From assembly GCA_015709715.1 (NCBI GenBank), contig CP054184.1:3643001-3707000 (forward strand): 64,000 bases of DNA. Reading direction: 5' to 3'. A model generated the notes under the pieces. The model had not been told where the DNA came from and made no database searches. It worked only from the letters and a program-made list of their open reading frames with translations. Positions 58,742-64,000 of the stretch are shown one piece after another. The translations under genes were made by a program, and so were the position numbers. This DNA is from Nitrospira sp. (GTDB lineage Bacteria > Nitrospirota > Nitrospiria > Nitrospirales > Nitrospiraceae). Position 1 is the stretch's first letter, and each line of letters starts with the position of its first letter.

Positions 58742-60039
58742 GCGAGGAATTCCCGCGGGTGCTGGTCGTCACGGCCAATAACTTCAACCTCATTACCGGC
58801 GGAGGGATTACCCTCACCAATCTGTTCCGTGGTTGGCCGTCAGACCATCTGGCGAACGTGCATGAGGATGCCCTGCCCGAGGACCGGACTGTCTGCCAGA
58901 GATGTTATCGGCTGACCCACGAGGAGATTCGCTGGGTCGGGCCGTTCTCGCTCGTGCAGGGGTGGTACGGGCAAAAAAAACAACAGGGCCTCGCGATGGG
59001 GGCTACGGAGGGGGCTTCGTCTGCCGGAGGCTGGCTCAGCGTAGTGAAGCGGCTGTTGGGTGATGGGGCGCCGAAACGGGCCCAGCTGACGCCGCAGCTC
59101 ATCGAATGGGTGGAGCGGTTTCAGCCGACGGTGCTCTATGGGTTTCTCGGTTCGCTGGAGCAAATCACCCTCCTACGGTCCCTGGCCGCTCGTTTCCATG
59201 TGCCGACCGTCGTGCACATGATGGACGACTGGCCGGCGGTCCTGCATCGCCGAGGCCTCCTGGGGCCGATCGTCGGTCCGATGGTTCGGCGTGAACTCGC
59301 CGGGGCGTTGCGGGAAGCGCGCGTCCGCCTGGCCATCTGCGAGGAGATGTGCGAGGAGTATCGCCGCCGGTACGGATACGAGTTCACCGCCTTTCAGAAC
59401 GCCCTCGACCCGGCTCAGTGGCTGCCGCATGCGCGCACCGACTGGGGCGCCGGCAGGCCGTTCGTGGTCCGCTATGTCGGTTCGATCCTGCCGGACGGCC
59501 AGAAGGACAGCTTGAAGGACATCGCCCAGGCGGTAGTTGGGCTCTGGAAGTCCGGACGGAGAGTCCAGTTGCGGGTCCATGCGCCGAAGGCCGATGCGGA
59601 CTATTTGCGCGCGCTGGCGGCGCCGTCGGAGGCCCTGCTGATCGAGGGCCCGCCTGACCCGGCCCTCGTGCCGCGTATGTTGGCCGAGGCCGATCTGTTG
59701 CTGTTGCCGTACAACTTCGACGAGCGGAGCGCTCGCTACATCCGGTTTTCGCTGCCGACGAAGGCGCCGGCCTACATGATGTCCGCCACACCGGTTTTAG
59801 TGTATGCTCCCGCCGACGTCGCGACCGCGCGTTATGCGGATCGAGAGGGCTGGGGGTATGTGCTGTCGTCCCAGGGGGAAGAAGCAGTACAGGCGGCGTT
59901 GACGCTCCTGATGGAGGATGTCGCGCTTCGTGAGCGGTTGGGGCGCAGGGCCCAGACGGTCGCGCTGGTTCGGCATGATGCAGCCCAGGTGCGTCACGCC
60001 TTTTGGGAAAGTCTGCGGGCCGCCGCTCGGTCCTCATAG
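58738..60039 (+). CDS. GT4-like glycosyltransferase
   Basis: This 433-residue GT-B-like protein has VLVVTANNFNLITGGGITLTN in the first domain and YNFDERSARYIRFSLPTKAP in the donor domain, then YMMSATPVLVYAP. These suggest a GT4 relative with a divergent donor site. ATG 58738 overlaps the preceding methyltransferase stop. A KKQQ segment at about residue 80, with an AAAAAAAA run in the DNA, is the only low-complexity spot. The glycan position is not known. It should act in the cytoplasm. Confidence 0.82.
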   Translation: MSEEFPRVLVVTANNFNLITGGGITLTNLFRGWPSDHLANVHEDALPEDRTVCQRCYRLTHEEIRWVGPFSLVQGWYGQKKQQGLAMGATEGASSAGGWLSVVKRLLGDGAPKRAQLTPQLIEWVERFQPTVLYGFLGSLEQITLLRSLAARFHVPTVVHMMDDWPAVLHRRGLLGPIVGPMVRRELAGALREARVRLAICEEMCEEYRRRYGYEFTAFQNALDPAQWLPHARTDWGAGRPFVVRYVGSILPDGQKDSLKDIAQAVVGLWKSGRRVQLRVHAPKADADYLRALAAPSEALLIEGPPDPALVPRMLAEADLLLLPYNFDERSARYIRFSLPTKAPAYMMSATPVLVYAPADVATARYADREGWGYVLSSQGEEAVQAALTLLMEDVALRERLGRRAQTVALVRHDAAQVRHAFWESLRAAARSS

Positions 60040-60120
60040 ACGAATCGGGAGATGGGAGAGGAGCTGCGAGCAGTCGTCGGCATGGCGACGACGAGCACCA
60101 GGGAGAGGAGATCCGCGGGC

Positions 60121-60912
60121 ATGCACAAGGGGCAGGGGGTTTCGGCGGAGACCTCACCGAACGAAGACGTGCGGCAATATTGGGATCAGGAAGCCTGCGG
60201 CACCTACGAGTCCGTCGTGGGCGACCTGCCGGAGCTGAGTCCTGAATGGTTTGCGCGCGTGGAGCAGCACCGCTACGCTATGGAACCCTTTATCCATACG
60301 ATTGCCGATTTCCCGGCCCATCGCGGCAAGCAGCTGTTGGAGGTCGGGGTCGGAGCCGGGACCGACCATCTGCAATGGGCCCGTGCGGGAGCCGTCTGCC
60401 ACGGAGTGGATTTGACCCAACGGGCGATCGAGACGACGCGCGCGCACTTGGCCTTGCACGGGTTGCGTTCCGATCTTCGCCGCATGGACGCCGAAACGTT
60501 GCCGTTTCCCGACGGCTCGTTCGACGTGGTCTATTCCTGGGGCGTCATTCACCATTCGGCGCATCCCGAGCGGATCGTGCGTGAAATCAGACGGGTGCTC
60601 AAGCCGAACGGCCTCTTCATCGGCATGCTCTACGCCCGGCGCTCCTTGGTGGTCTTCAAGCTGTGGGTGAAACATGCCCTCTTGAAGGGACGGCCCTGGC
60701 GTTCCTGGTCGGACCTGCTGGCGCACCATATGGAAAGTCCGGGGACCAAGGCCTATACGATTCCGGAACTGCAGGCCCTGTGGTCGGAATTTTCCTCGTG
60801 CGACACCACGCAGTTGCTCACGCCGTATGACTACAACTGGTTTCCACGCTGGATGCACCGGTGGTTCCCGACGAGTTGGGGCTGGTTCATCGCAGTGCGG
60901 GCAAGACGATAA
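60121..60912 (+). CDS. Class I SAM-dependent methyltransferase (Methyltransf_11)
   Basis: This is a 263-residue protein with LLEVGVGAGTDHLQWARAG, VDLTQRAIETT, the segment ETLPFPDGSFDVVYSWGVIH and EIRRVLKPNGLFIGMLYARR, the usual Methyltransf_11 order. I chose ATG 60121 because GAGAGGAG at 60103-60110 is well spaced. Earlier in-frame ATGs at 60052 and 60082 would add 23 and 13 residues. The first has a GGGAG directly abutting it, which is too close. Substrate unknown; the protein sits between two GT4 genes. Confidence 0.82.
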   Translation: MHKGQGVSAETSPNEDVRQYWDQEACGTYESVVGDLPELSPEWFARVEQHRYAMEPFIHTIADFPAHRGKQLLEVGVGAGTDHLQWARAGAVCHGVDLTQRAIETTRAHLALHGLRSDLRRMDAETLPFPDGSFDVVYSWGVIHHSAHPERIVREIRRVLKPNGLFIGMLYARRSLVVFKLWVKHALLKGRPWRSWSDLLAHHMESPGTKAYTIPELQALWSEFSSCDTTQLLTPYDYNWFPRWMHRWFPTSWGWFIAVRARR

Positions 60913-60955
60913 CATCGATCCCGACCACCGACGTCCGGCCCCAGACAGGAAGCGA

Positions 60956-62125
60956 ATGAAGCGACGACGGCTGCTCATGGCCAGCGCCAACTATTGGCGG
61001 TCTCCCTTTCAGGTCGGAAGCCACCACTTGGCGCGCGGGTTTGCGCGGGCCGGGTGGGAGGTCGGATTCGTGTCGGATCCGATTTCACCCTGGCACCTGC
61101 TGGGCGGGCAGGTCCGCGACGTTCGGGAACGGTTCGACCTCTATCGCCATGGAGGTGCGCACGATTGCGACGGTCTCGTCTGGACCTACGTGCCTGGGGC
61201 GCTCCTGACGCCGCACAACAAACCGCTGCTGAACAGTCGGTGGGTCGGTGAGCAGTGGCCCAAGATGACGAGGCCGCGTTTGATGGAGGTGCTGCGTCAG
61301 CGAGGGTTCGACGACGTAGATCTCCTGTACTGCGACAGCGTCGCGCATGTCGGGTGGTTGGACGGTATCGTCCGGCGCAAGGCGTTCTACCGCGTGACCG
61401 ATTGTCTGGCAGGTTTCGAGAAGGCGACTCCTGTCGCTCTGGAACTCGAACGCCGTCTCGCGCGCTCCGTCGACCACGTGGTGTATAGCGCCAGGAGCTT
61501 GGAGGGATACGTCAAGACTCTGGAGCCGCGATCTATGGCCTATTTGCCCAATGCGGTGAACTATGCGCATTTCGCCGAGGGGGATCGGACAGTGCCGCCG
61601 GAGTACGCTACGATCCCACGCCCGATCGCCATTTATGTCGGCGCCATGGATGTCTGGTTCGATTATCGCTTGCTTGACGAGGCGGCGGCGCGATTGCCGA
61701 AGGTGTCCTTCGTATTGATCGGGCCGGATGGGTTGGCTCGACAACGGTTGCGCGGCCGGGCCAATCTCCATCTCCTGGGCCCGCGTCCTTACGGCGAGCT
61801 GCCGCGGTATCTCCACCATGCGGATGTCGGGTTGATCCCGTTCGACGCCGTCCACCATGCCGAGCTGGTCCGCAGCATCCACCCCCTGAAACTCTACGAG
61901 TATGCGGCCTGCGGCCTGCCCGTCGTGGCGGTGGAATGGGAGGAACTGACCTATCTCGACAGTCCGGCCCGGCTATGTTGCGGAACTGAAGCCTTCGTGT
62001 CCGCGATCGAGGAGGCGATCTCGCATCGCCCTGAGGAGGCCAAGCTGCAGACCTATGCAGCGTCACATGACTGGGGTGTGCGGGTGGCAACCATCCTTGC
62101 CCAGCTCGGGTTGCAGGCCGGGTAG
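60956..62125 (+). CDS. GT4-family glycosyltransferase
   Basis: This is a 389-residue GT-B enzyme. The N-terminal part has LLMASANYWRSPFQVGSHHL and YRVTDCLAGFEKA. The C-terminal part has IAIYVGAMDVWFDYRL, DVGLIPFDAVHHAELV and HPLKLYEYAACGLPVVA, a donor-site variant seen in teichuronic- and exopolysaccharide-type GT4 proteins. ATG 60956 follows AGGA at 60947-60950. Longer frames read through the previous gene. Donor not identified. Confidence 0.86.
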   Translation: MKRRRLLMASANYWRSPFQVGSHHLARGFARAGWEVGFVSDPISPWHLLGGQVRDVRERFDLYRHGGAHDCDGLVWTYVPGALLTPHNKPLLNSRWVGEQWPKMTRPRLMEVLRQRGFDDVDLLYCDSVAHVGWLDGIVRRKAFYRVTDCLAGFEKATPVALELERRLARSVDHVVYSARSLEGYVKTLEPRSMAYLPNAVNYAHFAEGDRTVPPEYATIPRPIAIYVGAMDVWFDYRLLDEAAARLPKVSFVLIGPDGLARQRLRGRANLHLLGPRPYGELPRYLHHADVGLIPFDAVHHAELVRSIHPLKLYEYAACGLPVVAVEWEELTYLDSPARLCCGTEAFVSAIEEAISHRPEEAKLQTYAASHDWGVRVATILAQLGLQAG

Positions 62126-62160
62126 GGATGTGCCAAAAGAATACGACCGACGGAGCGTCC

Positions 62161-63378
62161 GTGAATATCGTCGTGGTCAGCGATTTTGCCTATGTGAACG
62201 GCGGTAACGCGTCCGTCGCCCTCTCGAGTGCGATCAGGTTGGCACAACAGGGAGACGCCGTGACATTGTTTGCCGGAGCCGGTCCCGTCGATCCCCGTAT
62301 CGGCTCAAGCGCCATCACCGTGGTCTGTACCGATCAACAGGCCATTGGAGAGGACCCAAAGCGGACACGGGCCATCACCCAGGGGATCTGGAACATCAAG
62401 GCTGCGCGAATGATGGCGCAGGTACTCCAGTCTGTGGATCTGGGCCGGACGATCATTCATGTTCATGGATGGGACAAAGTGCTCTCATCGAGCGTTATTC
62501 GAACGGCGTTGGCGATGGGCGCGAAGGTCGTCTGCACCTTGCACGACTATGTTTCCGTCTGCCCCAACGGCGGTTTTTATAATCACCCCCACGATGAAAT
62601 TTGCCCGCTGAGGCCGATGTCCTTCTCTTGCATTCGCGAAGGATGCGATCGGCGAGGCTATACGCACAAGCTGTGGCGCGTCGCGCGACAAGTCGTTCAG
62701 AAACAGTGGGGACTTGTGCCGGACGGAATTCGACATGTCATTGTCGTGTCGGAATTCAGCCGTCGGATCCTCAACCCGTGCCTGTCACCCGCGACCAGAA
62801 TACATCACGTTCCAAACATGATCTCCGTGCCGCGTGGCGTTGCAACTTCTCCTCACGAGAGGACCGCCTACGTGATGGTCGGGAGAATGTCACGGGAAAA
62901 GGGCCCGCACCTTCTCGCACGCGTGGCGGCGAGGACTGATTGGGATGTGCGATTTGTCGGAGGAGGGGAGAGCTTGGCTGATATCAAGCGAATGGCTCCG
63001 CGGGCCACCGTCACCGGCTGGGTCCCGCACGATCAGGCCATGAAAGAACTTGCGGGTGCTCGGGCACTCGTCTTTCCCTCCTTATGGTATGAAACGGAAG
63101 GTCTTGTGGTGCTCGAAGCTGCGGCGTTGGGCATCCCTGCTATCGTGGCCGACTCCTGTGCGGCTCGAGACCTTGTGAGCGACGGCGACACCGGCCTCTA
63201 TTTTCGAAGCGGCGACGAGCAGTCTCTGCAAGCCGCTATGGCGCGGCTCCAGGACGACCGCCTCGTGCGGCGCTTGGGGGCAGCGGCCTATGACCGCTAT
63301 TGGAAGCACCCGCGATCAATGACGAATCATATTCGCGCTCTCAAACGCGTGTACGAGCTAGTTTTAAACGAGAGCTAA
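62161..63378 (+). CDS. GT4-family glycosyltransferase, lower-GC, Cys-rich acceptor motif
   Basis: This is a 405-residue GT-B enzyme with NIVVVSDFAYVNGGNASVA, the Cys-rich acceptor segment LHDYVSVCPNGGFYNHPHDE then CPLRPMSFSCIREGC, the hinge MVGRMSREKGPHLLARVA and the donor motif ETEGLVVLEAAALGIPA. GTG 62161 is favoured because GGAG at 62152-62155 is five bases before it. ATG 62128 directly abuts a GGGTAGGG and is less well spaced. Composition here falls to about 52-55% GC on sampled lines, lower than upstream, suggesting different ancestry. Confidence 0.86.
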   Translation: MNIVVVSDFAYVNGGNASVALSSAIRLAQQGDAVTLFAGAGPVDPRIGSSAITVVCTDQQAIGEDPKRTRAITQGIWNIKAARMMAQVLQSVDLGRTIIHVHGWDKVLSSSVIRTALAMGAKVVCTLHDYVSVCPNGGFYNHPHDEICPLRPMSFSCIREGCDRRGYTHKLWRVARQVVQKQWGLVPDGIRHVIVVSEFSRRILNPCLSPATRIHHVPNMISVPRGVATSPHERTAYVMVGRMSREKGPHLLARVAARTDWDVRFVGGGESLADIKRMAPRATVTGWVPHDQAMKELAGARALVFPSLWYETEGLVVLEAAALGIPAIVADSCAARDLVSDGDTGLYFRSGDEQSLQAAMARLQDDRLVRRLGAAAYDRYWKHPRSMTNHIRALKRVYELVLNES

Positions 63379-63414
63379 CCGGCGCTTCGTTGGGCTGGCT
63401 ACCTCTGGGCAACG

Positions 63415-64000
63415 ATGAAGACAGTGACCAGGCACAGAGCTGGCATCGATCGAGTGGGATTGGGGGTGCTTGTCCTCCTACTTCTCTCTCCCATCGTGTT
63501 CAAAGTTCGTCTGGCCGACAGTCTGGTGGTTCATCCATTCGTGCCGCTGTTGGCAGTGGCATGGATGTGGACTGCCTGGGTCATTCGAGGGACATTGGGA
63601 TCGATTCGGAATGGTCGCTATGTTGCCGAGTGGCAAGCGTGGAACATTCCGATTGGGCTGTTTGCCCTAGTGATTATTAGCTTAGCGGGATCTTTGGTCC
63701 TGAACGGGATCCGCCTGAACTCGGTTCAATCGGTTGGGTGGCTGCTGTTGATTAAATGGATCCTGTACCTGGCTCCCCTCCCGTTCGCGACATTGCTGGT
63801 GATTCGGACCGGTGTTCATGCCCTCAGGCTCGTGAGTTGGGTGGTGCCCCTCGCCGCCCTCGCGACGATCGGGTACTCCCTTATTCGGTTTATGCAGGCC
63901 CTGGCCGGGCGATACTTCAACGCCTATGTGGACGAGCGGACCACCTACTTCGCCATGGGTATGCTGGGAGAAGTCCTGTCGAGCGAGGGGTTGACGGTTA
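63415..64000 (+). CDS. Polytopic membrane protein, O-antigen ligase/polymerase-like (3' truncated by window end)
   Basis: A reading frame from ATG 63415 is open to the last base of the window (195 codons) with no stop. The translation starts MKTVTRHRAGIDRVGLGVLV and contains repeated hydrophobic segments (LVLLLLSPIVFKV, FVPLLAVAWMWTAWV, IGLFALVIISLAGSLVL, VGWLLLIKWILYLAPLPF, VVPLAALATIGYSLI), as expected of the N-terminal half of a Wzy/WaaL-type protein. The family assignment is by topology and context only, so it is tentative. GC is about 50-55%, and two other frames also show short open stretches. It lies 36 bases after the preceding GT4 gene. Confidence 0.7.
   Translation, partial: MKTVTRHRAGIDRVGLGVLVLLLLSPIVFKVRLADSLVVHPFVPLLAVAWMWTAWVIRGTLGSIRNGRYVAEWQAWNIPIGLFALVIISLAGSLVLNGIRLNSVQSVGWLLLIKWILYLAPLPFATLLVIRTGVHALRLVSWVVPLAALATIGYSLIRFMQALAGRYFNAYVDERTTYFAMGMLGEVLSSEGLTV

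Noticed and set aside
60052-60120. N-terminal extension of the methyltransferase at 60121
   Set aside because: The upstream ATGs have no properly spaced ribosome-binding site and the extra residues show no family similarity.
1-64000. rRNA, tRNA, CRISPR arrays, insertion sequences, phage genes or toxin-antitoxin genes
   Set aside because: I saw none. There is no long non-coding stretch, no array of regularly spaced repeats, and no transposase or integrase motif. A tRNA scan was not possible by eye, so small tRNAs cannot be strictly excluded.

Overview
The window is a 64 kb, almost entirely plus-strand, gene-dense stretch of a high-GC (about 60-65%, hand estimate) diderm bacterium. It is devoted to outer-membrane biogenesis, lipid A/LPS core synthesis and a large surface-polysaccharide locus. 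The gene order bamA - two ompH - fabZ - lpxA - lpxI - Gfo/Idh oxidoreductase - lpxB - msbA - DUF374 - waaA - lpxK - waaF/gmhB, many GTG starts and the GC level would fit a Nitrospira-like (Nitrospirota) or related non-enterobacterial genome. That assignment is an inference from layout, not a proven identity. No rRNA, tRNA, CRISPR array, transposase or phage gene was seen, and no gene-free stretch longer than about 180 bases.

Region 1 (1-12554): outer-membrane assembly and lipid A. A 5'-truncated bamA is followed by two Skp/OmpH chaperone-like genes (the first a predicted lipoprotein), then fabZ, lpxA, lpxI, a Gfo/Idh/MocA oxidoreductase, lpxB, msbA, a DUF374 acyltransferase broken by a frameshift in an A9 run, waaA and lpxK. 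Most junctions are ATGA/GTGA overlaps, so this reads as one operon. lpxC, lpxD and lpxH are not in the window; lpxI replaces lpxH.

Region 2 (12547-28526): inner and outer core. A heptosyltransferase fused to a heptose-bisphosphate phosphatase (waaF-gmhB), waaC, a third GT9 enzyme, several GT4 and GT2 glycosyltransferases, an LtaS/sulfatase-fold membrane enzyme, a WaaP/InaA-like kinase and a methyltransferase. One GT2 gene (26381-27256) is inverted; it is the only convincing minus-strand gene.

Region 3 (28609-54657): nucleotide-sugar synthesis and glycan decoration. It holds an L-2-hydroxyglutarate oxidase-like flavoprotein, a short rmlA, rmlB and rmlD (no rmlC), an O-antigen ligase/polymerase, gmd and fcl (GDP-L-fucose), an AsnB-type amidotransferase, a heparinase II/III-like protein, cysC (PAPS supply), a Wzx-like flippase, a zinc-finger C-methyltransferase-like protein, a second Gfo/Idh protein, a glycosyltransferase, two more methyltransferases, a sulfotransferase, neuA-neuB-neuC (nonulosonic/sialic acid), an epimerase and a GT-B-like protein of unknown role. 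Together they predict a surface glycan containing 6-deoxyhexoses and a nonulosonic acid, decorated by sulfate, methyl and possibly amide groups.

Region 4 (54706-64000): a second AsnB with a TTG start, four GT4 glycosyltransferases alternating with two methyltransferases, and the 5' part of a second polytopic, possibly O-antigen-polymerase gene that runs off the end. GC falls to roughly 50-58% from about 62.1 kb, suggesting a junction with more recently acquired DNA.
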